Assembly (NCBI GenBank): GCA_026392115.1
Contig: JAPLCQ010000031.1
Span: 90,776 to 154,775, forward strand
DNA from: Armatimonadota bacterium
GTDB lineage: Bacteria > Armatimonadota > Chthonomonadetes > Chthonomonadales > CAJBBX01
DNA: 64,000 nucleotides
Direction: 5' to 3'
Within the stretch, counting starts at the first letter, position 1. The number at the start of each line of letters is the position of its first letter. The position numbers were made by a program, and so were the translations under genes. The notes below the pieces were generated by a model. The model ran no database searches. It was not told the DNA's origin and saw only the letters and a program-made list of their open reading frames with translations. Positions 52,196 to 60,830 of the stretch are shown in pieces.

Positions 52196-53407
52196 TCATT
52201 CCCATCGTATGGCCTCCACAGGGTCCTTGGCCGCCGCCCGCAACGCCGGCGCCACTCCGAAGATGATGCCCACAGCCGTGCAGACGGTCAGCGCGGTGCA
52301 GACTGCCACGGAAGTGATGACAGGCTTGAGCGGCGTCAGGGACGAGACCGTCGCGCAGACGCCCTGGGCCAGCGCCAGTCCCGCCGCGCCGCCCAGGATG
52401 CAGATGCATACCGCCTCGGCCAGGAACTGCCGGAAGATGTCGGCCCGCGTGGCGCCGACGGCCTTGCGGATGCCGATCTCCCGCGTGCGCTCCGTGACGG
52501 TGACCAGCATGATGTTCATTACGCCCACGCCGGCCACGACCAGCGACACGGCGCTGATGCCGCTGAGCAGGGCCGTGATGATCCCGAAGACACGGAACAT
52601 GGCCCCCAGCAGCGTCTCCTGGGTCAGCACGCTGAAGTCATCGTGGCCGCCATGGTTGGCGCGCACCTCGCGGCGGACCTGCTCCAGCACCGCCGCGGGC
52701 GCCTTGCGGTAGTTCGTCTTCAGGAAGATGCGGTTCACCTGGCCCTCGGGGTAGTAGGCCTTGGCCGTGCGGAACGGAATGTAGACCACGTTCGAGAAGG
52801 AGAAGACCCCCAGCGACAGGGACGACTCCGGCTCCGGCGCCAGCGTGCCCACCACACGGAACCGCTTGCCGCGGATCGTAACCGAACCGCCCAGCGCCGG
52901 GCCCTTGCCGAAGATGACATGGCGCGGCGTGTCGGCCAGAACGCACACCGGCTGGTCGGCCTCGGCGTCGCTCCATATACGCCCCTCGGCCAGCTCCGTC
53001 GGGCGTAGCTTGAAGATGATGGGCTCGGACGCCACCACCAGTGACGACGCCGAGTCCTTGCCGTACTCCACGCTGCCCGCGGTGAGCATCATGGGGCAGG
53101 CGCGGGCCACGCCGGGCACGCGCCGGATGACCTCCACATCGCTCTCGCGCAGGGTGCTGAGGGCGGCCAGCGACATGAAGTTGGGCATGCCGCCGGGGGC
53201 CAGCTTACCCGAGATAATCGTCACCAGGTCGGCTCCCAGCCGCTGGAGCTCGTTGTCGATGTCCTTCTCCACACCGCGCGCCAGAGCCACCAGCAGCACG
53301 GCGCTGCCGACGCCGATGGCGACCCCGAGCACGGTGAGGACGCTGCGGAGCCCATTGTCGACCAGGGATCGCGCGACCCCTCGGAAGACGGTGAGTGCCT
53401 GGCGCAT
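52196..53407 (-). CDS. MacB/FtsX-type ABC transporter permease
   Basis: A 403-residue inner-membrane protein. The N-terminal helix (about 20-42: LTVLGVAIGVGSAVLLVALARG), a large MacB-PCD periplasmic domain (about 45-270), then three C-terminal helices with the FtsX motif ISAVSLVVAGVGVMNIMLVTVTERTREIGIRKAVGA. It is the membrane part of a MacB-like tripartite or lipoprotein-handling machine, but no ATPase or membrane-fusion gene lies beside it in this window. It is third in the minus-strand operon; the next gene's original start overlaps its stop (ATGA). Confidence 0.88.
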   Translation of the reverse strand: MRQALTVFRGVARSLVDNGLRSVLTVLGVAIGVGSAVLLVALARGVEKDIDNELQRLGADLVTIISGKLAPGGMPNFMSLAALSTLRESDVEVIRRVPGVARACPMMLTAGSVEYGKDSASSLVVASEPIIFKLRPTELAEGRIWSDAEADQPVCVLADTPRHVIFGKGPALGGSVTIRGKRFRVVGTLAPEPESSLSLGVFSFSNVVYIPFRTAKAYYPEGQVNRIFLKTNYRKAPAAVLEQVRREVRANHGGHDDFSVLTQETLLGAMFRVFGIITALLSGISAVSLVVAGVGVMNIMLVTVTERTREIGIRKAVGATRADIFRQFLAEAVCICILGGAAGLALAQGVCATVSSLTPLKPVITSVAVCTALTVCTAVGIIFGVAPALRAAAKDPVEAIRWE

Positions 53408-53429
53408 GGGCTCCGCTCGGTCTCGTCCG

Positions 53430-54479
53430 CTACTTGCCCGTCAGCAGCGCGATGTACTGGCGTGCCACCTGTAGGTCCTGCAGGGCCTCCTGCGCGGTGC
53501 ACATGGGCGGGATCTCGCCCTTGACGGCGCGCACGAAGTTGATGGCCTGCTGGCGCATGGCGTGAACCCAGGGCAACGTGGGTGAGGTCAGCACCGGGCC
53601 GCCGGCCGCGGCGTCGTTGTATATCTCCAGCTTGCCGGGGCGATTGCTGGCCAGCGGCGCCGGGAGGTCGATCTTCACCCAGGCCCGCTCGAAGGCCACC
53701 AGCGCCGACTCCTGCCAGTCGATGCTCGTCGTGTAGGGCGACATCTCGATGGTGGCCGTGACGCCGCTCTCGCTCTGGACCACCAGCATCACCTCGGACG
53801 GGTCGGCGTAGACCACCTTGTAGGGCTCGCCCAGGAGGTGGCCCATTAGGTTGACCTGGTGGATGTAGTAGTTCACGAAGCTGATATAGCGCTCGTAGGT
53901 GGGCGCGTCCATGTCCTCCGCCGGGGCGTCCCACTCAAGCGGCGGCATGGGGTCGTCGCTGCCGATCATGTCGGTGAAGCCGTTGGCAACCCAGTCGCCG
54001 GCGGGCATCAGGATGCGAACGTAGCGCATCTTGCCGGCCGTGCCGGAGGTCTTCAGCTCCTCGATGGCGGCCTTGCCTGCCATGGTGGCGGGGTCGCTCC
54101 GCTTGTGGTATCCCACCATGTGCCAGGAGCCGCCCGCTGCCAGCGCGTCCAGGACCTTCTGTCCGGCGGCGATGTTGCCTGCCAGCGGCTTCTCGGTGAA
54201 GATCGGGATGCCGTACGAGGCCAACTCGGAGATGAGCACGCCGTGCCGCGTGAAGGGCTGCGACGCCACGATGCCATCGAGCTTCTCGACCGCCAGCATG
54301 GCCTTGTGGTCCGGGTAGACCTTGGGCACTCCGTACTTGGCCGCCACGGCCGCGGCCAGTTTGGGCCGCACCTCGGCGATGGCCACCACATCGCAGTCCG
54401 GGATGGCGGCGTAGTTGCGCAGGTGCGCGCACTGGCCCATGCCGCCGACGCCGACGAAGCCGATTCTGGGTTTGGACAT
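53430..54479 (-). CDS. Gfo/Idh/MocA-family oxidoreductase
   Basis: A 349-residue NAD(P)-dependent oxidoreductase: IGFVGVGGMGQCAHLRNY Rossmann motif, FTEKPLAG with the EKP (E96-K97-P98), and a sugar-acid-type C-terminal domain. The ATG 54479 is chosen for its AGGAG nine bases upstream, although a GTG at 54485 overlaps the upstream stop (GTGA) and may be used through coupling. It is the second gene of the four-gene operon. Substrate unknown; relatives act on sugars, inositol or glucuronides. Confidence 0.9.
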   Translation of the reverse strand: MSKPRIGFVGVGGMGQCAHLRNYAAIPDCDVVAIAEVRPKLAAAVAAKYGVPKVYPDHKAMLAVEKLDGIVASQPFTRHGVLISELASYGIPIFTEKPLAGNIAAGQKVLDALAAGGSWHMVGYHKRSDPATMAGKAAIEELKTSGTAGKMRYVRILMPAGDWVANGFTDMIGSDDPMPPLEWDAPAEDMDAPTYERYISFVNYYIHQVNLMGHLLGEPYKVVYADPSEVMLVVQSESGVTATIEMSPYTTSIDWQESALVAFERAWVKIDLPAPLASNRPGKLEIYNDAAAGGPVLTSPTLPWVHAMRQQAINFVRAVKGEIPPMCTAQEALQDLQVARQYIALLTGK

Positions 54480-54481
54480 GT

Positions 54482-57400
54482 TCACTTGCTCCTATCCGTG
54501 GATGCGCCCGGTGGCGCGTGCTGCCGCGTTCCTGCCGACCGCCGTGGCATCTGTATGATGACACGCACACCTTGGCCCGAATGCCGCTGCCGGATCGTCA
54601 GGCGGCGCTTCTCGGGCGACCAACTCCAGCCGAGCTTCTCCGGCCCCATCCCTCGTGCGCGGGGCAGGTCGGCGGAGCCCCAGAGGACCGACCGCGGCTC
54701 GGCGATGCCGGAGACCACCGACTCCGTGACCCAGCCCCGACCATAGGCCAGATCGAAGACCACTGCGTCTCCCTGCCGGCGGAGCCCGCTCAGCCGCCCG
54801 CGCGTGGTGACGTAGAGGTTGCCGCTGGCGCCGCGCAAGGCATCCGACGAGAGGTCCGCCGGATGCGGCTCGCCCAGCAGCGTGCGAAGCGGACCCTCAA
54901 GGCGGATGGGGCTGATGAAGGCCGGGAGGATCGTGTTTGACCCAAGGTGCCACGTGTCCGGCAGCAGGCCGGTGACGGGCGCCTTGTCGAAGGTCTGGTT
55001 GCAGCCGCTGGCCACCACACCCGCCACGGCCAGCCGCAGCATGGGGTCCTCCACGTGCCGCAGCAGGGCCTGCACGCTCTGTGCCCAGCAGAGGCCGCAC
55101 CACTGCACCAGGTTGCCGAACCAGGTGACCACGTAGAACGACGTGCCGAAGACCGGAATGGAGCCGTAGGGCGTGGGGTGGCGCGCGGCATCCACGAAGA
55201 CGCGGTTGCCGGGATAGGCGCCCTTGACGCTCGGGTTTGGATCGCCCGCCTTGGGCTCTGGAATGACGCAGCTCATGCCGGGACCTGTGCCGGGCACCTG
55301 GTACGAGTAGAGGAACGGCAGGCCGGTCCGCGCCCAGTAGCGCGCCCGTTCCAGCCACCGCCGCTCACCCGTGAGCTGGTAGCCGATCCGGTAGCAGTCC
55401 GTGGCCACGGCGGCGGCATAGATGTCCGGAATGTCCTTGTGGACCTCCCACGTCTGGGAGCCGGCGGGCACGTCGAAGCGCATCATGCCCTGCAGCGCCT
55501 TGACGCCCGAGCGCACCGACGCCGGGTCGCCGGTGGCCAGCGCGTGCTGGAGGATCGGAAGGGCGTTCACGGCGCAGAGCCCCACGCACGAGGTGCCGGC
55601 GCGGCCCAGGTCGCTTCGCTTGCCGCCCGTGAACTCCCGGCATCGTGCGGCCACATCGGGCGCGCACACGTAGGGCCAGGTGCCGTCCGGCGCCTGAGTG
55701 GCGATGGCGGTCGGCGGCGGCTCCGGCTGCAGCGAGGGGAGCGCGAGATCTGGGCGCGAGGCCGCGGATAGGCCGGCGGTTGCGGCGATCTTTATCTTGC
55801 CGTGGCGTCGGGCATAGTCCAACAGGCCCGCCTCGATGTCCGGCCGCCGACCGGGCAGCTCGCCGGTGCGCCAGTGGTTCACGTAGCCCCGGCCGGGCAC
55901 GCGGCAGGTCTCGGCCCAACCTCGCGCCACGTCCTCCATGAAGGCCGACAGGGGCTTGGGTGTCTTCGGCGGTGCGGGCTGGCCGTAGGCGCGGTACCAG
56001 AGCGGCACGGCGTTCACCACCCCGGCTCCGGGCGCACAGAGGAGCTTGCACCGGAGTCGCACCATCTGACCGGCCGCCATCTCCAAGCCTAGTTCCGATG
56101 ACGCCCGCTCGTTGGCCCGCCCGAACTCCGGCGCCGTGGGTACGAAGAGCCCGGCGAGGTGGTTGGCCTGCCCGTCGAGGAAGTTGGGCGAGGCGAACTC
56201 GGCCATGGGCATGGCGTGGCCGATGGCCCAGGGCGCCGTCGCGTCCCACATCAGGCCCACCAGGGCGTCGCGCGTGGCCACGGCTGCCAGTGGCACGGTG
56301 ATCTGGTAGGGCAGGGTAGCGGTGCGGAGGCCCAGGCTCTCACCGACGCTTTCGGTATCCGACGACCGCCCCGCCGCGCCCAGGTACTCCAGTCCGGGCA
56401 GGATCGCCCCGGTCCGGCTCAAGCCCTGTCCGCCCTCGCCGGCGAGCACCGTAGGCGCTCCGAAGCGCAGGAGCTGCAGTGCTGAGCCGGCGGTGAACGA
56501 GGCATCACAGTCGATCCACGGCTTGCCGGGTGCGGCATCGAACTGAAGCCGGACAGCGCCGAGGCCGTCGCGCAGGTCCGCCTGCAGCGTGGCGCTTCGG
56601 GGCGTGCGGCCCGCCACGCGGAACGTCGGGACCAGGTGGCTCACCAAGCCCTGCCGCGCCACAACGATGCCGGCCAGCGGAGAGCAGAGGGCGGCACGGA
56701 CCCGCTTGCCGCGTGTCTGGGTCGTTAGCCATGCCGCAGAGGCCGGGCCCCGTCCCACGACCTCGACGCCGCAAGCGCCGCCGCAAAGTGGCGCGGTCTG
56801 CCCGCCCTGCGGAGCCACCACGCACTCGGCCATCAGGCCGGTGTGATCGCCGATCCCCACGGTCGCGGTGTAGCGTCCGCCGCCCGCCGGCACGCGCACC
56901 GGCCAGGTCCAGCGCCACGCGCCGTTCCCCTCGATGTTCGGCACAGGGGCGCCGGTCCCGAGCCGCGCCGTGAGACCGCCCGAGAGCGGGCCGCCGACGT
57001 TGGCGACATCCAGCGTCAGCATGACGCGGGCTCCCGCAGGCGCCGAGGCCCGGTTCGCCGCGAAGCGCCGCACGGCCAGCCGGGGCGCCTTGCAGACAAG
57101 CGCCATCCACTCGAATTCGATGTCCGCCGACTCGCCGCCGCCGTTCACCGGGTCCAATCTGAGCATCTCCAGGCGGCCGCCCCAGCCCTTCAGCCCGGTC
57201 AGCCGCACCTCAAATGTTCGGAAGCGGTGGTCGCCCGGGCAGTGGAAGATCGGGATTTCGTTCGAGGCGGGGTTCGGCCCATCGGAGGTGGCGAAGTAGA
57301 CCTGGCACGATCCGGCCTGGCTGCTCCGCATGCGCACGCGGAGGTGGCTGACCGATCCCGCGTCGATCCCCACGGGTCGCACCGCCATGTTGGCGTCGCC

Positions 57401-57604
57401 GCCCATGGCGCGCGTCCGCAGCGTGCCGCCCGAGGCGTCCAAAGGCGCCAGCGCGTTCGCTGCGGCCCAGCCCAGGGCAGATCGCTCAGAGAAGCGCCAC
57501 TCGAGCACGGTCCGATCCGGTTGGCCGAGATGCAGTTGGCCGAGAGCGGTGGGTCCGGCCAAGGCCAGCAGGGCGGCAAGGGCGACGAGGCGTAGGTTTG
57601 GCAT
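54482..57604 (-). CDS. Large secreted protein of unknown function
   Basis: A 1,040-residue exported protein with a signal peptide (MPNLRLVALAALLALAGPTALG). Residues of about 30-170 are a beta-sandwich-like region (LRVRMRSSQAGSCQVYFATSD, FEVRLTGLKGWGG), then another, and residues of about 570-900 resemble an (alpha/alpha)-barrel enzyme (LDYARRHGKIKIA, DIYAAAVATDCYRIGYQLTGE, YSYQVPGTGPGMSC). It could be a polysaccharide lyase or glycoside hydrolase but no catalytic motif is recognisable. It leads the operon with an oxidoreductase, MacB-like permease and di-haem protein. Family not recognised. Confidence 0.65.
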   Translation of the reverse strand: MPNLRLVALAALLALAGPTALGQLHLGQPDRTVLEWRFSERSALGWAAANALAPLDASGGTLRTRAMGGDANMAVRPVGIDAGSVSHLRVRMRSSQAGSCQVYFATSDGPNPASNEIPIFHCPGDHRFRTFEVRLTGLKGWGGRLEMLRLDPVNGGGESADIEFEWMALVCKAPRLAVRRFAANRASAPAGARVMLTLDVANVGGPLSGGLTARLGTGAPVPNIEGNGAWRWTWPVRVPAGGGRYTATVGIGDHTGLMAECVVAPQGGQTAPLCGGACGVEVVGRGPASAAWLTTQTRGKRVRAALCSPLAGIVVARQGLVSHLVPTFRVAGRTPRSATLQADLRDGLGAVRLQFDAAPGKPWIDCDASFTAGSALQLLRFGAPTVLAGEGGQGLSRTGAILPGLEYLGAAGRSSDTESVGESLGLRTATLPYQITVPLAAVATRDALVGLMWDATAPWAIGHAMPMAEFASPNFLDGQANHLAGLFVPTAPEFGRANERASSELGLEMAAGQMVRLRCKLLCAPGAGVVNAVPLWYRAYGQPAPPKTPKPLSAFMEDVARGWAETCRVPGRGYVNHWRTGELPGRRPDIEAGLLDYARRHGKIKIAATAGLSAASRPDLALPSLQPEPPPTAIATQAPDGTWPYVCAPDVAARCREFTGGKRSDLGRAGTSCVGLCAVNALPILQHALATGDPASVRSGVKALQGMMRFDVPAGSQTWEVHKDIPDIYAAAVATDCYRIGYQLTGERRWLERARYWARTGLPFLYSYQVPGTGPGMSCVIPEPKAGDPNPSVKGAYPGNRVFVDAARHPTPYGSIPVFGTSFYVVTWFGNLVQWCGLCWAQSVQALLRHVEDPMLRLAVAGVVASGCNQTFDKAPVTGLLPDTWHLGSNTILPAFISPIRLEGPLRTLLGEPHPADLSSDALRGASGNLYVTTRGRLSGLRRQGDAVVFDLAYGRGWVTESVVSGIAEPRSVLWGSADLPRARGMGPEKLGWSWSPEKRRLTIRQRHSGQGVRVIIQMPRRSAGTRQHAPPGASTDRSK

Positions 57605-57650
57605 GGGCTAAGCTACGACGCGCCCGGTCGGAACTCCTGCCGGGCCGCAG

Positions 57651-58355
57651 CTACTCCAGCATCCGGTGTGCCGCACTACCGACCTCCGTCGGAAGCTCGA
57701 CAAGCCATGCCGCGACGGATCTGGCGCACGCCAGGTCGCAGAGAGCCTGCCAGCCGACGAGCGTCTCCAGGCGCTGGGACAGATGCCAGACCGCCGCGCC
57801 GTACTCGCCCGGCTGCATCAGCCGCCGCTGCCACGTTCGCGCCCTGCGGTGGCTTGCGTCGAGGTCCCACCCCATGGACCAACCATTCACGCTTTGCTCC
57901 GCTTCCAGGAGCGCCGTGTCCGGGTTGCTGCCCCTCTGCCGGCAGAACGAGTGCGTCTGAGGGTCCGCGCCGGTTCGCCGCCACACCGGGACCTTCAGCA
58001 GATCGTACACCCATCGAGTTCGGATTGCCGTTCGGCGATGGCGGCATACCCGCGCAAAGGCCGCCATGGCCGCGTCCTTGCAGAAGGCAGCTGCATCGGT
58101 GTCAGTCGGTGGCAGCCCAACCAGATAAGTCCGATCCGGCCAACAGCGCACTACAGTGCGGCCTGGCGTGGTGAAGAACTCGGTTGGCCATGTCGGATCG
58201 GTGGGTGGCCCAAACCACTGGACACACTGATTCATGTAGTGCCCATAGAGTTCCTGAGCGTCGTCTGTCGCCCCCGCGGTTGCACGTTTCATGGCACGGT
58301 CCATAGGGTGCTTGGCGTCGGTCCGAGCGAATGATGCCCCGGCCAAGGACCTCAT
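57651..58355 (-). CDS. Hypothetical protein of unknown family
   Basis: A 234-residue protein by the longest frame, with Met at positions 18 and 22 as other starts. It is Trp- and Arg-rich (CVQWFGPPTDPTWPTEFF, VRCWPDRTYLVGLPP) and looks folded, but I recognise no family or catalytic motif. Composition seems a little lower in GC than its neighbours. Its start at 58355 lies inside an inverted repeat. It is preceded on the same strand by the TIM-barrel gene and is probably transcribed apart from the big secreted-protein gene downstream (46 bases). Confidence 0.5.
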   Translation of the reverse strand: MRSLAGASFARTDAKHPMDRAMKRATAGATDDAQELYGHYMNQCVQWFGPPTDPTWPTEFFTTPGRTVVRCWPDRTYLVGLPPTDTDAAAFCKDAAMAAFARVCRHRRTAIRTRWVYDLLKVPVWRRTGADPQTHSFCRQRGSNPDTALLEAEQSVNGWSMGWDLDASHRRARTWQRRLMQPGEYGAAVWHLSQRLETLVGWQALCDLACARSVAAWLVELPTEVGSAAHRMLE

Positions 58356-58393
58356 TGACAGTGCTGTCCTCTTGTCAATGAGGTCAAGGCCGG
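58339..58393. repeat. Long inverted repeat
   Basis: GACCTCATTGACA (58348-58360) is repeated as its exact complement TGTCAATGAGGTC (58373-58385) with 12 bases between. CCGGCC and GGCCGG extend the arms after a one-base bulge. It lies at the end of the TIM-barrel gene and the start of the unknown gene; it could be a terminator, an operator or a mobile-element end. Confidence 0.7.
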
Positions 58394-58424
58394 ACGTCCA
58401 CTATGCCTGTGCGGCGGGTCGCCG

Positions 58425-59180
58425 TTAGCGGTTGCCCGCGGCCAGGCCGTTGGAGGTGAGGTGCGTGTAGCTGGTCTGGACGTCGGCAAGCATATCGCCG
58501 TCGGACTGGTCCTGCTCGACGATGAGCCACTCGACCACTGCCGGGTCCAGCGCGCCGATGGCGGCAGGCAGGTTCACCTGGCCGCAACCGGCGGCCGTGA
58601 AGTGGGCATCGCCGCCCAGGAGGCCGTCCTTGACATGGGCCAGGATGACCCGCTGACCGATGCGACCCAGCACCTCGACCGGATCGGCGCCGCCGTACGC
58701 CACCCAGTAGAGGTCCAGTTGGCTGTAGAGCGAGGGCGCCGCCTCGAGCATCACGTCGAGGGCGTAGCGGCCGTCCTCCACGCGAGCGAACTCCCAGTAG
58801 TGGTTGTGCACATGCACCGAGATGCCGTATGGCGCGAGCAGCTCCGCCGCGGCCTGCATCTTACCGGCGGCGGCCTTGCAGCCATCCACCGTGTTCAGGT
58901 CGTTGGGTCCGAAGCCGCTAACGAGCCGTGTCGATCCGATCCCGCGCTGGTAGGCAACGATCTCGTCGAGCGTCGCGGTCGTCGGCAGCGAGCCGTGGTT
59001 GCTGCATACGACCATGCCCATGTCCGCGATGGAGCTTGCGATTTGGGCCGGCGTCTGGCCATAGGCGCCGCACACCTCGAGGCCCTTGTAGCCGATGGTG
59101 GCCACCGCCTTAAGCGTGCTGTGGTAGTCCTTCTCGAATGCGTCCCTGAGCGTGTACGTCTGCAATGCGATCGGTTTCAT
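58425..59180 (-). CDS. Sugar phosphate isomerase/epimerase-like TIM-barrel protein
   Basis: A 251-residue AP-endonuclease-2/xylose-isomerase-like barrel. Typical text: MKPIALQTYTLRDAFEKDY, VCSNHGSL, VHVHNHYWEFARVEDGRYALDVMLEA and VILAHVKDGLLGG, with the Glu, Asp and His metal ligands expected in the barrel. It probably isomerises or epimerises a sugar or polyol. The start ATG 59180 begins the family-like sequence. It reads away from the glycosidase pair at 59376. Confidence 0.87.
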   Translation of the reverse strand: MKPIALQTYTLRDAFEKDYHSTLKAVATIGYKGLEVCGAYGQTPAQIASSIADMGMVVCSNHGSLPTTATLDEIVAYQRGIGSTRLVSGFGPNDLNTVDGCKAAAGKMQAAAELLAPYGISVHVHNHYWEFARVEDGRYALDVMLEAAPSLYSQLDLYWVAYGGADPVEVLGRIGQRVILAHVKDGLLGGDAHFTAAGCGQVNLPAAIGALDPAVVEWLIVEQDQSDGDMLADVQTSYTHLTSNGLAAGNR

Positions 59181-59375
59181 CGTGTTACTCCGGTGGCGTG
59201 GATTGCCGAGGATGCCCTTCAGTTCGACACCGGGCGTCCGTACTCCTACCAAGCGCCAGGGTTGTCTGAGCGGATGTGCGGCGTCCGCCTGCTGTGCCCT
59301 GCGGCGCGCCGCGTTCGACTATACTGAGCCATTCGGCGGCGGCGCGGTTGTTGCGGCATGCTCGGGGAGGTGCGA

Positions 59376-60830
59376 ATGGCTTGTGGATGCTGGGTGGCTG
59401 GTCTCGCGCTCCTTGCGGCGGCTTGCGCAGGATCGGCCGGGCAGGGCTTCGTGCCTGACGGGCGCCTCAAGCCCGACGACGTCACGAACCTGATGGCGGC
59501 GGACGCCCACCTGTCGGACGGCTTCCGGAGGGGGCCCACCGGCACGCACGGCAAGTTCCCGGTGGACGGGTGGACGCGCGCCGACCAGGCCCTGATGTGG
59601 GAGGTCGACGCTCCGCGGGCCGACGGGTATGCGGTCAATGTCCTCTTTCACTGCCCATCCGGGCATGGACTGGATTTGACGGTGGCCTCCGCCGGTCGGC
59701 AAGTGACGCTGTCGGCGCAGCCCACACGGCATGGATGGACCCGGGAGCGGCTGGATGGCGTCCTGCAGTTGTCCCGCGGCCGTCAGACCGTCACGCTGCA
59801 GGCGCGGCCTCACGGCGGCGCCGCGACATTCGAGGCATCGGTCTTCTCCGTCGAACTCGTGCGCCCGTCCGTGGCCCAGCGGCTGCACCGGGCAGCGCTT
59901 CGCCTCCGTTCCGATACAACCTGGATGCAGAAGGCCGGCTATGGCCTGATGTGCCACTGGACCTCCCAGACCTGTCCCCGAACCGGGGCGCCCAAGCCCT
60001 ACGCCGACGCGGTCCGCGACTTCGATGTCGAGGGGCTGGCGCGGCAGGTGCAGGAGACCGGCGCCGGGTTCCTTGTGCTGACCACTTCCCATGCAGAGCA
60101 GTACTTCCCGGCTCCGCTGCAGTCGCTCGACCGAGTCCTGCCGGGCCGCACCGCAAGCCGCGACCTCGTCTCGGACCTGGCCGCGGCGCTCCGTCGACGG
60201 GGCATCAAGCTGATGCTCTATTACCATATCGGCGCCTCCAGCGACGCGGCATGGATGCGGGCCAGCGGCTTCTGGGAGACCGACACGAGCCGCCTTTTCG
60301 GCGGATGGAAGTCCATCGTTCAGGAGGTCGGGCGGCGGTACGGTCGGGCTCTGGCGGGCTGGTGGTTCGACGACGGCGTCATCAACTACTACTACCGTAG
60401 CCCCCGCTGGGAGGAGCTGACCCGTGCCGCCAAGGCCGGTTTCCCCGGCCGGGTGGTCGCGTACAACCCGTGGCTCTGGCCCTCTCCCACGGACATGCAG
60501 GACTACTGCTGCGGCGAGCTCTTTGAGGACCCGAGCGTCGGTGGCCTGGCGCCTGCGGGAGGCGACGGGCGATACATCGGCGGCGCCTACAAGGGGCTGC
60601 AGGCCTGCGCCACGCTCATCGCCGAGGGCGACTGGGTCCACTCGCGGCAGGACGCCCCGGTGGGCCCGCCGCGCTGGACCGCGGGCGGCCTGGTCGAGCT
60701 CCTGGGCCGGTTCGAGGCGCACCGCAACGTGCCGATCTTCAACTTGGAGATCACCCAGGAGGGAGCCTTCTCGCCGGAGACGGTGGCCCTGTTCCGCCAA
60801 GCCCACGCCATGAGGAGCACCCGGCCATGA
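59376..60830 (+). CDS. GH29-like secreted protein
   Basis: A 484-residue protein with a hydrophobic leader (MACGCWVAGLALLAAAC); a Cys at 17 could be a lipobox site but there is no basic start, so either export route is possible. Residues of about 170-440 resemble the fucosidase barrel: YGLMCHWTSQ for the HWG segment, LTTSHAEQYFPAP, LMLYYHIG and AGWWFDDGVINYYY with a probable nucleophile in WFDDG. It differs from true GH29 and may use another sugar. The stop overlaps the next start (ATGA), so the two are coupled. Confidence 0.72.
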   Translation: MACGCWVAGLALLAAACAGSAGQGFVPDGRLKPDDVTNLMAADAHLSDGFRRGPTGTHGKFPVDGWTRADQALMWEVDAPRADGYAVNVLFHCPSGHGLDLTVASAGRQVTLSAQPTRHGWTRERLDGVLQLSRGRQTVTLQARPHGGAATFEASVFSVELVRPSVAQRLHRAALRLRSDTTWMQKAGYGLMCHWTSQTCPRTGAPKPYADAVRDFDVEGLARQVQETGAGFLVLTTSHAEQYFPAPLQSLDRVLPGRTASRDLVSDLAAALRRRGIKLMLYYHIGASSDAAWMRASGFWETDTSRLFGGWKSIVQEVGRRYGRALAGWWFDDGVINYYYRSPRWEELTRAAKAGFPGRVVAYNPWLWPSPTDMQDYCCGELFEDPSVGGLAPAGGDGRYIGGAYKGLQACATLIAEGDWVHSRQDAPVGPPRWTAGGLVELLGRFEAHRNVPIFNLEITQEGAFSPETVALFRQAHAMRSTRP

